64,000 bases of DNA from Gracilinema caldarium (GCF_029265695.1 NZ_JAJUHW010000010.1:16308-80307), one strand, 5' to 3'. Positions 51,075 to 59,951 are shown, counted from the first letter of the stretch. The notes: generated by a model not told the origin, from the sequence alone. Translations and numbers: made by a program.

Positions 51075-52834
51075 GGCTGGACCTCTCCGCCACTGCGGGA
51101 TGAGCCAGTATGCTCAAAGGATTCGATAATTGAGTTAAGGGTTGCCTCGGTTTCCGCCGCATTCTCGCCGAGCAGAAAGGCGATTTTTTGTACCACCGCC
51201 AGGTTTCGGGTTATTACTTTGCGGGCCTGGGAAACAATACGGTCCTTCTGCACCCAGGGATCGGTAACATCCTGGAAGACGCCCCCGGCATAGGCCCCCC
51301 GTTCAATCCCAAAAATGGTCCCATGGAGTATCCGGTTGTTAAATCGTATGTCCCGGTCAATTGCCTCTGCCCCGTTGAGCACATCCTGAAAGTACCGGGA
51401 AAAGGGGAGGAGTTTTTCCAGGGCCGCCCCTTCCAGTCCCGGCTTAGCCTCCCAGAGCTGCAGGGCCTCTTCGCCTAAAAGACGGGCAAAGTTGTAATTG
51501 CACTCCACAATGGCAAGCCGGGCATCCACAATAACTACTCCGCTCGGAATTGCCCGGATAAGGCCGTTAGCCTTTTTCTGCGCCAGTTTGCGCATATAGG
51601 ACACGCACATATCCGCTTCCGCCCTGCCAGCCAGCATGGCCCGGGCAAAGTCCCGGCAGGTATCGTAGCCGCAGCCGCCGCAGTTAAGCTCATCTTCCCG
51701 GCTGTACTTGCCGGTCCGCCGCAGGGCCTCCGCCAGTTCCTGTTCGCTGCAGCTTTCCGCCGCTACGGCCCTGCCCGTCCACCGCTGCGCCAGAACCGGT
51801 CCATGGCCCTCCAAAGTTTTCACCAGATCCCCTGCCGACCGGTTCTGGCCGTAGTCCAGCACGGAGAGCCGTTTGTTAATAGTGCCGGTACGTTTTTTTG
51901 ACCGGGGCCCGTTAATGCAGCCCCCGGGACAGGCAAGAAGCTCCAGGAAAAGTGGTTCCTTGAGCCTTCCCTTGCTTAATGCATCCTCTACATCATCCAG
52001 AGCGCGGGCAATTTCCTCTATGCCGGAAAAGGACATAAACCGGACCCCTTCGGTAACCTGCCAGCTTTTTATAGCCGCAATCATACCTCCATCCACGGGG
52101 TACAAGGCACCTTTGCCGGCCCGTTCGGGGATAATGCGAACATCAGGAGACGCTTTTACCAGGGGGAGGTGAATATTTGCTTCCGAGAGCCAGGTCCGCA
52201 GGTCTTCAAAATCGATGGCCACCGCCACATCCTGGCCCTGTTCATCGGCCTCCTGTTTTTTGGAAATACAGGGACCAATAAATACAACCGCACAATCATC
52301 GCCATACAGACGGCGAAGCATCCTGGCCTGGGATAAAAGGGGGCTTGCAAGGCTCGTTATCCTGTCAGCAAAGGCAGGCCGGTATTTGGCGATAAAATCC
52401 ACCACCGTAGGACAGGCGGAGCTCATCAATATGGATCCCCCCTGGGCTTGACTTAATTGAAGCGCCACTTCCTTTGCGACCAGGTCCGCACCCCAGGCGG
52501 TTTCGGAAACTGCCCAGAATCCGAGGTGCACCAATGCCGAGGCCATGCGATCCAGGTCTATGCCGGGAAATTCGGATGCGAAAGAAGGCGCCAGGGATGC
52601 GATAACCCGTTTCCCCGATTCAAGGAGCTTCCGGGCCCGTCCCAGATCGTTGCGAACCTTTTTGGCCCCCGCGGGACAAACTTCCACACAGTGACCGCAG
52701 AGAATGCAGAGATCCCTCAATACCGCGGCTCTTCCGTTTTCCACCCGTATTGCTTTAACCGTGCAGTGCCGGACACATTTGTAGCAGTCCTGGCATACGG
52801 TTTTTTCTGTATAAATTGGATTAAGGACATCCAT
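51071..52834 (-). CDS. Sensory [FeFe] hydrogenase with PAS domain (HfsB/HydS-like)
   Basis: A 587-residue modular protein. It starts with two [4Fe-4S] motifs (CQDCYKCVRHC and CILCGHCVEVC), continues with an H-cluster domain whose motifs are SSACPTVVDF, FIGPCISKKQE and LACPGGCINGP, then an Fe-S domain (NCGGCGYDTCRDFA...C) near residue 395 and a PAS domain near 440-550. The altered H-cluster sites and the PAS domain are typical of hydrogenases that sense hydrogen or redox state. Its stop overlaps the phosphatase start, so the phosphatase is probably its output. Confidence 0.88.
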   Translation of the reverse strand: MDVLNPIYTEKTVCQDCYKCVRHCTVKAIRVENGRAAVLRDLCILCGHCVEVCPAGAKKVRNDLGRARKLLESGKRVIASLAPSFASEFPGIDLDRMASALVHLGFWAVSETAWGADLVAKEVALQLSQAQGGSILMSSACPTVVDFIAKYRPAFADRITSLASPLLSQARMLRRLYGDDCAVVFIGPCISKKQEADEQGQDVAVAIDFEDLRTWLSEANIHLPLVKASPDVRIIPERAGKGALYPVDGGMIAAIKSWQVTEGVRFMSFSGIEEIARALDDVEDALSKGRLKEPLFLELLACPGGCINGPRSKKRTGTINKRLSVLDYGQNRSAGDLVKTLEGHGPVLAQRWTGRAVAAESCSEQELAEALRRTGKYSREDELNCGGCGYDTCRDFARAMLAGRAEADMCVSYMRKLAQKKANGLIRAIPSGVVIVDARLAIVECNYNFARLLGEEALQLWEAKPGLEGAALEKLLPFSRYFQDVLNGAEAIDRDIRFNNRILHGTIFGIERGAYAGGVFQDVTDPWVQKDRIVSQARKVITRNLAVVQKIAFLLGENAAETEATLNSIIESFEHTGSSRSGGEVQP

Positions 52835-52840
52835 AATAAT

Positions 52841-53101
52841 CTACCGATCCATAGCAGCAAGAAGATCCTGCAGTACCATAGGGCTCACATGCCGATGAAT
52901 TTCACCGTCTATGATCACAATGGGCCCATCTTTGCAGAAGCCTTCGCAGAGGGTCCCCGTTACTTCCGCGTCCGCAAGCTCCGCCCGAATTTTCTTTTCC
53001 TGAATCAGGCGCTGTACCAGTTCGGCATTCACGCTGTTCCCCCGGGAAAAACAGGAGCTTCCCATGCAAATAACAATCCGATGCGGCTGTGCTGCAGTCA
53101 T
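52841..53101 (-). CDS. Thioredoxin-like [2Fe-2S] ferredoxin
   Basis: An 86-residue NuoE-like [2Fe-2S] protein with CMGSSCFSRG near residue 12 and GTLCEGFCKDGP near 49. It is the first gene of the hydrogenase operon and ends 7 nt before the sensory hydrogenase gene, so it is likely the electron partner of that protein. GAGGACT lies before the ATG. Confidence 0.83.
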   Translation of the reverse strand: MTAAQPHRIVICMGSSCFSRGNSVNAELVQRLIQEKKIRAELADAEVTGTLCEGFCKDGPIVIIDGEIHRHVSPMVLQDLLAAMDR

Positions 53102-53118
53102 ATAGTCCTCACGTGTTT

Positions 53119-53147
53119 TATATATAATTTTTTATCGATAAAGTCAA
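53119..53147 (-). promoter_or_regulatory. Promoter of the hydrogenase operon
   Basis: TTGACT, a 17-nt spacer and TATATA precede the first operon gene with a short leader containing GAGG. It diverges from the histidine kinase promoter. Confidence 0.55.
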
Positions 53148-53166
53148 GACGATATTTATTAATTTG

Positions 53167-53195
53167 TTGACCTTTCATAGGCCATGGCCTACTAT
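53167..53195 (+). promoter_or_regulatory. Promoter of the histidine-kinase/response-regulator operon
   Basis: TTGACC, a 17-nt spacer and TACTAT. It ends 6 nt before the ATG at 53202 and overlaps the ORF-track start at 53184, so it argues for the later start codon and a leaderless mRNA. Confidence 0.5.
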
Positions 53196-53201
53196 TACCA
53201 C

Positions 53202-54428
53202 ATGTATCGCTGGGACATCGTAAAACAAATAAAACCGCTCTGTCTGTTCATCAATATAAGCCTTTTTTATATTGCATTTTTTCAATATATCATCGATGGA
53301 CGTCCAGAGGGGATTCCCGATTTATGGGATGCCCAGTTTTATTTTCTCATTGCGCTGGCCTTTGTATTTTCCCTACTCACCGTAGCCCTTGCAGGGCGGC
53401 CTGTTGCTGCGATTCCCGGTTTGTTACTTTTAGTTACCATTGTTATCGCGGTCACCCCCGAAGGGAGCCGTATTGGCATCCGTCTTTCCCTGTTTGCTGC
53501 CGCAGCAGCTACCTCCGGCTTCAGCATCCCCTTTCCTTTTAATGCGATAATGATTCCTGCAACCATTTTTGCAACCCTTGCATCGATTCGTACCGAAATA
53601 GCCTGGGATTTGTGGCTTATTAAACCTGATTATTCTGAACGTTTAGGAAGCATTTTTGTAATCGGTGCGGTCGGCATTATTACCACTACCCTTTCTGCCG
53701 CCATCAGGACTATCAAAGAACAGCAAACCGAAATTGGGAACCTGGAAAATACAATTGCCCAGCTTACTACTGCAAATATTGGGTTTCAGGAATATGCAAA
53801 GTATATAGAAGAACAATCCCGAGAAGTGGAGCGAAAACGTATTACCAAGGAGATTCACGACATTATCGGTTATACGCTTACCACCGTAATCATGCTGTTG
53901 CGGGAAGCAAAACTCTATATAACTGCAAATTCGCATGTCAAGGATGTGCTCGATCAAGCGGATCAACATTGCCAAAGCGGACTTGAAGAAACACGACAAT
54001 TTTTAAGAATCCTAAGGTCGATTGAAACAACCAAAATCCCTTTAGTGGATGCGATTCGTAAATTAGCAAGTTCATTCCAGAATGCTACTGGTGTACAAGT
54101 TCAAATTGATTTTGGAAATGCTATTTACCCCGTAAATGAAAACATACAAAATACAGTCATCAGACTTTTGCAGGAGGGGATGACCAACGCCCTGCGGCAC
54201 GGAAAGGCAAGCCGCATTACGATCTCGCTTTGGATACATGAAGGGATGTTAATTATAGATATGATGGATAATGGCCGCGGTACTACTCAATTCAACGAAG
54301 GTATCGGATTAGCGGGCATGAGGGAAAGCATCTCTGCTCTGGGCGGACAATTTACCGCCGGTCCCATATCAGGCGGTTTTAAACTGACGGCCCATATTCC
54401 CATGCAAGGGGGAAACAATGAATCATAA
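53202..54428 (+). CDS. NarL-family sensor histidine kinase
   Basis: A protein of about 408 residues. Around six membrane segments fill the first 180 residues with almost no periplasmic loop, so it probably senses something in or at the membrane. A coiled coil (TIKEQQTEIGNLENTIAQL) leads to a HisKA_3 dimerisation domain with the phospho-histidine in RITKEIHDIIGYTL. The ATPase domain has MTNALRHGKASRI (N box) and MMDNGRG (D/G1 box). The following response regulator overlaps by 11 nt. I prefer the ATG at 53202 over 53184 because of the promoter position. Confidence 0.88.
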   Translation: MYRWDIVKQIKPLCLFINISLFYIAFFQYIIDGRPEGIPDLWDAQFYFLIALAFVFSLLTVALAGRPVAAIPGLLLLVTIVIAVTPEGSRIGIRLSLFAAAAATSGFSIPFPFNAIMIPATIFATLASIRTEIAWDLWLIKPDYSERLGSIFVIGAVGIITTTLSAAIRTIKEQQTEIGNLENTIAQLTTANIGFQEYAKYIEEQSREVERKRITKEIHDIIGYTLTTVIMLLREAKLYITANSHVKDVLDQADQHCQSGLEETRQFLRILRSIETTKIPLVDAIRKLASSFQNATGVQVQIDFGNAIYPVNENIQNTVIRLLQEGMTNALRHGKASRITISLWIHEGMLIIDMMDNGRGTTQFNEGIGLAGMRESISALGGQFTAGPISGGFKLTAHIPMQGGNNES

Positions 54429-55107
54429 TACCATCAGAATACTGCTTGCAGACGACCAGGTGCTCTTTATCCAAAGCCTCAAACGGGTAATTGAAAGTCT
54501 GGATCAAGATATAGAAGTGGTCGGTATTGCCTATGACGGAGAAGAGGCAATTCGAATGGCCAGGGAGCTCCAACCCGATATAACCATTCTGGATGTGCGC
54601 ATGCCTAAAATTGATGGAGTCCACGCGGTTGAACATATCCGGAATCTTCACCCTCAGAGCAAAATCATCATGCTTACCACCTTTGATAATGACGATTATG
54701 TTCATGAAGCTTTGGCTAAAGGGGCCTGCGGCTATCTCCTAAAAGATATTGAACCCCAAAAACTGGTAAACGCCATACGGGCAGTCGCGGCCGGAACGGT
54801 TCTCATGTCAGAAACTATTGCAAATAAAATTATTGCCCAAATGGTTTCACAGACACAGACATCGGATAAAATCCAGGCAAAACCAAGGTTGATGAAAAGT
54901 TATCCGGACTGGTACCACGAATTAAGTTATAGAGAACGAGAAGTGGCGGTATTGCTTGCAAAAGGACTCGATAACCATGAAATATCCAACACCATGTTTC
55001 TCGCAGAACAAACAGTAAAAAATCATATTTCATCTTTGTATAAAAAACTAAATGTAAAAGATCGTACTTTGCTCATACAAAAACTAAAGCCCCTTTTGGA
55101 ACAATGA
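54418..55107 (+). CDS. LuxR/NarL-family response regulator
   Basis: A 229-residue regulator with a receiver domain (phospho-acceptor in ITILDVRMPKIDG) and a C-terminal LuxR-type helix-turn-helix (LSYREREVAVLLAKG, then NHEISNTMFLAEQTVKNHISSLYKKL). It forms a two-component system with the preceding kinase. The adjacent sugar importer with direct repeats in its leader is a candidate target. Confidence 0.92.
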   Translation: MNHNTIRILLADDQVLFIQSLKRVIESLDQDIEVVGIAYDGEEAIRMARELQPDITILDVRMPKIDGVHAVEHIRNLHPQSKIIMLTTFDNDDYVHEALAKGACGYLLKDIEPQKLVNAIRAVAAGTVLMSETIANKIIAQMVSQTQTSDKIQAKPRLMKSYPDWYHELSYREREVAVLLAKGLDNHEISNTMFLAEQTVKNHISSLYKKLNVKDRTLLIQKLKPLLEQ

Positions 55108-55112
55108 CACCG

Positions 55113-55148
55113 GTACTAAAATCAGTACCAAAATCGGTACTTTTAAGC
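55113..55148. repeat. Three 12-bp direct repeats upstream of the sugar ABC operon
   Basis: GTAC occurs at 55113, 55125 and 55137, each 12 bp apart, within the repeated pattern GTACyAAAATCr (the third copy diverges to GTACTTTTAAGC). Phased short repeats of this form often bind a regulator. The response regulator coded just upstream is a natural candidate. Confidence 0.45.
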
Positions 55149-55173
55149 ATTCCCAACTTAAAAGACCGATTTT
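55130..55173. terminator. Long inverted repeat after the response-regulator gene
   Basis: AAAATCGGTACTTTTAAG and CTTAAAAGACCGATTTT pair over 17 bp with one bulged base and a 9-nt loop. It lies 22 nt after the response-regulator stop and overlaps the direct repeats. The AT-rich stem could terminate transcription in either direction or be an operator. Confidence 0.45.
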
Positions 55174-55244
55174 AACATGTAAAACAGAAACACGGCTTTT
55201 GGCCGCAGCTTACCGACAACCTTTTGAGATGGAGGAACCCTTTT

Positions 55245-56576
55245 ATGAAGAAATTACTAGGCCTTGCACTTGTCTTTTCATGCCTGTCCGGGCTGCTCTT
55301 TGCAGCAGGCTCACAGGATACTGCCTCGACCGCACAAAAGAAACCAGTAACATTAACTCTTTGGACCCACGAAGATCCAAACCGGCAAAAAATGGAGGAA
55401 CAATTTGCTGCGGAATACATGGCTCAAAATCCCCATGTTACCATTAAATACAGCGTATTTCCTTCCACAAAAATTCAGGATCTCATTTCATCTGCCTATG
55501 CTGCAGGGAATGCTCCCAGTATTTGGAACCTTGAACTCCAGAAAGCCTATCCGCTCTTTATGCAAGGACTGGTAGCGCCTATCCCAGTACAGGCTCTGGG
55601 CTTTAAAAATGAACAGGCCCTTATCGATTCCTATCTTCCAGGGATGCTCGACCCGGTTACCGATAAGGACGGTAAATGGTTTGGGAAAAAGGGTAAAATT
55701 TATGGCCTCCCCCTTGAAATGGTTAACTACTGCATTTATCTGAACAAGAAAATCTTCCGAGATGCAGGGCTGGATCCAGAAAAGGACTATCCCAAGACAT
55801 GGGAAGATGTGATGAAAGTTTCTGAAAAAATCGTAAAACGAAACGGAGACATTATAATCCGCCGGGGCTTTGATTTCCGATACGGAGATTACCTTATTTC
55901 CTGGGTACCCATGGTTGAACAGCTGGGCGGAAAGGTAGTCAGTGATGATGGAAAAGAAGCGATTGTAAACACCGAAGCATGGATTAAAGCATTGAAATTT
56001 ATGCAGGAATGGGGTCCCAACGGTAAAAATCTTGGCGGACCCACCTACCCTGTGGCCCGGAAAATCTTTGACAACGACCGTGACGAAATCGCCATGCACC
56101 TTTCCGGCCTCTATCAAGAAGCCCGCATGAAAACCGCCAATCCAGATTTCTACAACAGCAAGGACTGGATGGTCATTCCTTATCCGGTTTTTAAGGGAGG
56201 AAAGGATATCAGCAACACCTACTATTTCCAGTACTATATGGTCAATTCCAAGATTCCTGAAAATGAACAGATTGAAGCCTGGAAATTCGTTGGCTATATG
56301 CTGAGCCATGGGGATATGTATCTGGAAAAGGTAGCCCTCACCCAGCCTACCAAGAAAGTATTTGAAGGAGAGGTATTCAAGAGTATGCCCTACAGCAATG
56401 TTTTTGCAAACGATCTAAAACGGGCCAAGGTAGTGTACCATTCTTCTTTCAGCTGGCGGGTCAACGAACTCATTAAAGAAGCAATCGAAAATGTTATGAT
56501 GAACAAGGTAGATCCTGCTGTTGCGGTTGCCAAACTTAAGAAGGACACACAGGCTTTGGTAGATGAAAATCGCTAA
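55245..56576 (+). CDS. Sugar ABC transporter substrate-binding protein
   Basis: A protein of 443 residues of the family 1 (maltose-type) solute-binding proteins. The start at 55245 follows GGAGG and begins a signal peptide (MKKLLGLALVFSCLSGLLFAAGSQD). Unlike many treponemal binding proteins it has no lipobox cysteine, so it should be soluble in the periplasm. The mature sequence has TLTLWTHEDPNRQKMEE and NLELQKAYPLFMQGLV, typical of the family. The sugar is unknown. Two permease genes follow. Confidence 0.9.
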   Translation: MKKLLGLALVFSCLSGLLFAAGSQDTASTAQKKPVTLTLWTHEDPNRQKMEEQFAAEYMAQNPHVTIKYSVFPSTKIQDLISSAYAAGNAPSIWNLELQKAYPLFMQGLVAPIPVQALGFKNEQALIDSYLPGMLDPVTDKDGKWFGKKGKIYGLPLEMVNYCIYLNKKIFRDAGLDPEKDYPKTWEDVMKVSEKIVKRNGDIIIRRGFDFRYGDYLISWVPMVEQLGGKVVSDDGKEAIVNTEAWIKALKFMQEWGPNGKNLGGPTYPVARKIFDNDRDEIAMHLSGLYQEARMKTANPDFYNSKDWMVIPYPVFKGGKDISNTYYFQYYMVNSKIPENEQIEAWKFVGYMLSHGDMYLEKVALTQPTKKVFEGEVFKSMPYSNVFANDLKRAKVVYHSSFSWRVNELIKEAIENVMMNKVDPAVAVAKLKKDTQALVDENR

Positions 56577-56608
56577 GTAAAAACCTTTAAACGGAAACCT
56601 TTCAGTAA

Positions 56609-56630
56609 GCCGGCAGATTCGACTGCCGGC
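56609..56630 (+). promoter_or_regulatory. Intercistronic hairpin after the sugar-binding protein gene
   Basis: GCCGGCAG and CTGCCGGC form a perfect 8-bp stem with a 6-nt loop, 32 nt after the stop codon and before the permease gene. It lacks a T-tract. Such hairpins commonly stabilise binding-protein mRNA over the permease part or attenuate readthrough. Confidence 0.55.
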
Positions 56631-56660
56631 CCTATTCGCTGCTAATCGGAGGAACAACCC

Positions 56661-57581
56661 ATGAACATAGAAAAGCAAGTTAAAAAACGGAAAGGGGTGG
56701 AACAAGTTCAAGCTCGATGGGGCTGGTATTTTGTTATTCCGGCGCTTATCTTTTTTTCTGTTTTTTCATTTTATCCGATCATCAATGCATTTACCCTTAG
56801 CTTTTTTAAAAAGAATTTAATATCTCCCCTGCCGCCCCGTTTTACAGGTTTAAACAATTATATATTTGTGCTCCAGTCGCCCGATTTCTGGAATTCGGTA
56901 AGGGCCACTATAACCTTTACCCTCGGGACCTTCATACCCTTGGTACTGATGAGTCTTCTCATAGCCATACTTATTACCATACAGGGAAAACATTTCAGAA
57001 TCTGGCAGCTTTTATATTATTCACCCGCAGTACTTTCCTCCGCGGTCGCAGCCCTGATTTGGATGCTCATTTTTACCCCCACCGGCATTGCGAATCAATT
57101 TATCAATGCAATCAAACAAACAAGCGGTGTAGATATGCGCTGGCTTTCCAGCGGTGAAATGGTTCAGCTATCCACCATGATAGTTTATTTTTGGAAATAC
57201 ATAGGATACTTTACCGTACTTTATGTGACTGGCATTACCAAAATTCCTGCAGTGATCTATGAAGCCGCTACTATTGATGGAGCAAGCAGATCCCAGGCTT
57301 TCTTTAAAATCACGCTTCCCCTGCTCAAACCAACTACAGCCTTAGTTTCTATTATGGCAATGCTCCAGTGTCTTAAAACATTTTCGACCCAGTTTCTCTT
57401 TACTCAAAGCGGTGCACCAAAAGCCCCTATTAATGTCATCACTTTAAATATTTACAACACCGCCCTCAAGGAATACAACGTGGGCAGAGCGAGTGTGATG
57501 AGCATACTCTTATTTGTAGCCATGCTGATTCTCACCATCATCCAGCTCAAAATATCACGCAGCGATGAAGTCACCTATTAA
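56661..57581 (+). CDS. Sugar ABC transporter permease, MalF type
   Basis: A 306-residue inner-membrane protein with about six membrane segments. The EAA loop that contacts the ATPase is YEAATIDGASRSQAFFKITLPLL near residue 212. It pairs with the MalG-type permease coded 10 nt downstream. GGAGG lies 9 nt before the ATG. The ATPase subunit is not in the window and may be a shared MsmK-like protein. Confidence 0.92.
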   Translation: MNIEKQVKKRKGVEQVQARWGWYFVIPALIFFSVFSFYPIINAFTLSFFKKNLISPLPPRFTGLNNYIFVLQSPDFWNSVRATITFTLGTFIPLVLMSLLIAILITIQGKHFRIWQLLYYSPAVLSSAVAALIWMLIFTPTGIANQFINAIKQTSGVDMRWLSSGEMVQLSTMIVYFWKYIGYFTVLYVTGITKIPAVIYEAATIDGASRSQAFFKITLPLLKPTTALVSIMAMLQCLKTFSTQFLFTQSGAPKAPINVITLNIYNTALKEYNVGRASVMSILLFVAMLILTIIQLKISRSDEVTY

Positions 57582-57591
57582 GGAGCCCAAC

Positions 57592-58467
57592 ATGCCAAGT
57601 AAAACTATCGCCAGCGTTTTTGCTAAACATCGTATTCAAAATAGTATAGATATTTTAATACGCATCTTCCTACTTCTATTTGCCTTTGTGATTTTGGTAC
57701 CCCTGGTATTTATGATTACCGCATCTTTTATGCCTTCCGCTGAAATAACCAGAATGCCTTATCGCTGGATTCCTTCCCGTATTGCATGGAACAATTTTTA
57801 TAGGGCTTTGGCGGGAAATGATGGGAATTTTACCTATATCAGAAACATTTTAAATTCTCTTTTTGTATCGCTAACCGTCGCATTCACCACGGTGATTTTA
57901 TCCTCTGTTACCGGATACAGCCTCGCAAAGTTTAATTTTAAGGGTAAGAATATTGTATTCATGTCGATTATGATGACCATGATGATCCCCTTTGAAACGA
58001 TTATGGTCCCTATGTATATGGTTGCACTTAAACTGGGTCTGCAAAATAGCTACCAGGGCCTTATTATTCCTTTTATGATGAATGCCTTTGGGGTGTTTTT
58101 AATGAAGCAGTACCTCCAAACCTTCCCCAAAGACATTATAGATGCGGCTCGTATCGATGGTTGTTCGGAACCTAAAATTTTCCGCAGCATAGTCCTGGTA
58201 AACTCCGGCCCTGCGGTGGCAAGTCTCGCTATTTTAACATTCAGACAGCAATGGGATAATCTTTTGTGGCCCCTTATGATCGCCCAGGATAAGAAATTTA
58301 AAACTATTCCAACCTATATAGTGAGCTTTGCTGAGGAGAAACTTTCCGATGAAGGGGCAATGATGGCTGCTGCTCTTATTGCCAGTATCCCAGTAATCAT
58401 TATGTTTTTAACCTTGTCCAAATATTTTGTCGGCGGTTCTTCGGTATATTCTTCTGGGAAAGAATAA
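57592..58467 (+). CDS. Sugar ABC transporter permease, MalG type
   Basis: A 291-residue inner-membrane protein with about six membrane segments and the EAA loop IDAARIDGCSEPKIFRSIVL near residue 183. The start at 57592 follows AAGGAG; the ORF track extends nine codons too far upstream into the previous gene. It completes the importer with the two preceding genes. The stop is directly next to that of the convergent PHP gene. Confidence 0.92.
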   Translation: MPSKTIASVFAKHRIQNSIDILIRIFLLLFAFVILVPLVFMITASFMPSAEITRMPYRWIPSRIAWNNFYRALAGNDGNFTYIRNILNSLFVSLTVAFTTVILSSVTGYSLAKFNFKGKNIVFMSIMMTMMIPFETIMVPMYMVALKLGLQNSYQGLIIPFMMNAFGVFLMKQYLQTFPKDIIDAARIDGCSEPKIFRSIVLVNSGPAVASLAILTFRQQWDNLLWPLMIAQDKKFKTIPTYIVSFAEEKLSDEGAMMAAALIASIPVIIMFLTLSKYFVGGSSVYSSGKE

Positions 58468-58468
58468 C

Positions 58469-59350
58469 CTACAGCCCCTTCATCTCCCCCCAAAAGAGGC
58501 CCAAGGTTTCCTTTCCGGAACTTGGGCCATGGCAGTCGGACCCATAACTGAGACGGAGGCTTCTCTTTTTAGCCTCCGTTGCTACCATTTTGTTGATTTC
58601 CGCGGTGTCTCCGTTCCGGTACCAATATAGTTCAAGGCCATCGACTCCTAAGCTGCTAAAATAATCCAGAATTTCTTTAAGCCGCTTCTGTTCCTGCCTC
58701 ATTTGTTCTGCCGAGTCATCAAACTCATGGCCGATATGGGGCAGCACCACGATGCCCCCATCCGCATGTACTTTCCGTATAACATCCGCACAAGAAGGCT
58801 TTTGGTAAGGTGTTCCCGAAAGAAGCCCTGTCTCCAAATAGGCTTTCTTAAAAGAACGATAGGAAATATCCTGGGGTAAGATGTTGTGGTTTTTAAAGTA
58901 CAGGAAAAGATCAACCTTGTTAAAAGAAAGGGCCTCTGCATCCAGTTCAGGCCGCCCCTGCCGCTTATGGTTTAAGAGGTCATCAAAAGAAAGGTGGGCC
59001 TTTACAAAATGACGCTGGGCCTTTTTGATCGCGGAACGTACATACTCGAGCCGGTATTTAGTAAGAGAAGCGAGCAAGTCCTGCGTATGAGCATACTGCC
59101 CCTCAGGAAAATATGCTAATAGTTCACTCCGGTAGCCAATTTCCGGAGCGCTGCAATCAATTTCAACGGCGGCGGTGTTTTTAAGCCCCAATGTTTGGGC
59201 AGCCCGCTTAAGTTCATCAATTCCACCGAGGGTATCATGGTCAGTGAGGGCTATCCACTGGAGACCCGACCGGTAGGCCCGTTCTGCTACTTCGGCAGGC
59301 CAATCGGTCCCATCGGAAAATCGGGAATGGAGATGCAGGTTAGCTTTCAT
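58469..59350 (-). CDS. PHP-domain phosphoesterase
   Basis: A 293-residue metal-dependent phosphoesterase. Metal ligands are visible in NLHLHSRFSDG at the N-terminus, ALTDHDTLGG near residue 36, VVLPHIGHEF and YGSDCHGP near the C-terminus. Relatives include 3',5'-nucleoside bisphosphate phosphatases (YciV/RnaM type), but the order of the middle region differs and I do not name a substrate. The stop abuts the convergent permease gene. Confidence 0.83.
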   Translation of the reverse strand: MKANLHLHSRFSDGTDWPAEVAERAYRSGLQWIALTDHDTLGGIDELKRAAQTLGLKNTAAVEIDCSAPEIGYRSELLAYFPEGQYAHTQDLLASLTKYRLEYVRSAIKKAQRHFVKAHLSFDDLLNHKRQGRPELDAEALSFNKVDLFLYFKNHNILPQDISYRSFKKAYLETGLLSGTPYQKPSCADVIRKVHADGGIVVLPHIGHEFDDSAEQMRQEQKRLKEILDYFSSLGVDGLELYWYRNGDTAEINKMVATEAKKRSLRLSYGSDCHGPSSGKETLGLFWGEMKGL

Positions 59351-59357
59351 CCACTAC

Positions 59358-59386
59358 AGCATAAACGAGGATGTAAAGATTGTCAC
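59358..59386 (-). promoter_or_regulatory. Promoter of the PHP gene, probably leaderless
   Basis: GTGACA, a 17-nt spacer and TATGCT; the -10 ends 7 nt before the ATG at 59350, without a Shine-Dalgarno. Confidence 0.45.
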
Positions 59387-59458
59387 TTAAGAAAATATCA
59401 AGCCATTGGCTGCCCTTGACAGAGCATCCTGTTTTACGATATTGTTAATCACCTTTCT

Positions 59459-59545
59459 GGAGCGGTGTCCGAGTGGTTGAAGGAGGCGGTCTTGAAAACC
59501 GTTGAGCCTGCGAAGGTTCCGGGGGTTCGAATCCCCCCTGCTCCG
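59459..59545 (+). tRNA. tRNA-Ser(UGA)
   Basis: 87 nt with the long variable arm of a class II tRNA. The acceptor stem is GGAGCGG with CTGCTCC (one G-U), the anticodon loop is CTTGAAA (anticodon UGA), the T-loop is TTCGAAT and the discriminator is G. The 3' CCA is not encoded. First of four tRNA-Ser genes in the cluster. Confidence 0.95.
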
Positions 59546-59647
59546 GTGATCCTTGCGACTGCCGGCTTTTCTACCAATGGTTTTCGAGCTTTAGCAACTC
59601 GAATAGGTGGGGGATGAGAAAAATAAGGCGTATTCAGCGCCTTATAA

Positions 59648-59763
59648 ACCTTCGCCGACCGGAGGGAGGAAAAGGTGGTAGGAAGCCACCGACAGAAGGT
59701 GTAGGTGGGTTGGAAGGAGCATACAGGATGTATGCGACTGTAAACCGAATCCCCCCTGCTCCG
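59648..59763 (+). repeat. tRNA-associated structured repeat, copy A
   Basis: About 115 nt beginning ACCTTCGCCGACC and ending in a duplicate of the 3' end of the upstream tRNA-Ser (CGAATCCCCCCTGCTCCG). It contains two hairpins: GGTGGT-AGGAA-GCCACC (59674-59690) and GCATAC-AGGAT-GTATGC (59719-59735). The 5' block can pair with GGTTGGAAGG to close a larger stem. Just upstream is a further hairpin, ATAAGGCG with CGCCTTAT. The same unit occurs as copies B and C. Confidence 0.7.
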
Positions 59764-59783
59764 TTGTCCAGAACAGGTCCCTT

Positions 59784-59871
59784 GGAGCGGTGCGAGAGTG
59801 GCCGAATCGGGCTCCCTGCTAAGGAGTTGAACCCCTAAAGGGTTCCGGGGGTTCGAATCCCCCCTGCTCCG
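59784..59871 (+). tRNA. tRNA-Ser(GCU)
   Basis: 88 nt, class II. The anticodon loop is CTGCTAA (anticodon GCU), with a long variable arm (CCCCTAAAGGG) and the same T-arm and 3' end as the UGA gene upstream. Discriminator G; CCA not encoded. Confidence 0.95.
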
Positions 59872-59951
59872 AATAATGTGGCGTATAGCCATTTTCTGTT
59901 CCGTTGAACAAGCGGGCTTCAAAAACCACCTTCATGGGGATGAGAACTGAA

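Noticed and set aside
55488-56309. Minus-strand ORF of 273 aa
   Set aside because: Antisense of the sugar-binding protein gene; no motif, and composition is that of a shadow frame.
59449-59922. Minus-strand ORF of 157 aa across the tRNA cluster (and similar ORFs at 59819-60088, 59919-60455, 60362-60610)
   Set aside because: These are antisense readings of tRNA-Ser genes and the structured repeats (GGIRTPGTF-type peptides are a known artefact of tRNA antisense translation).
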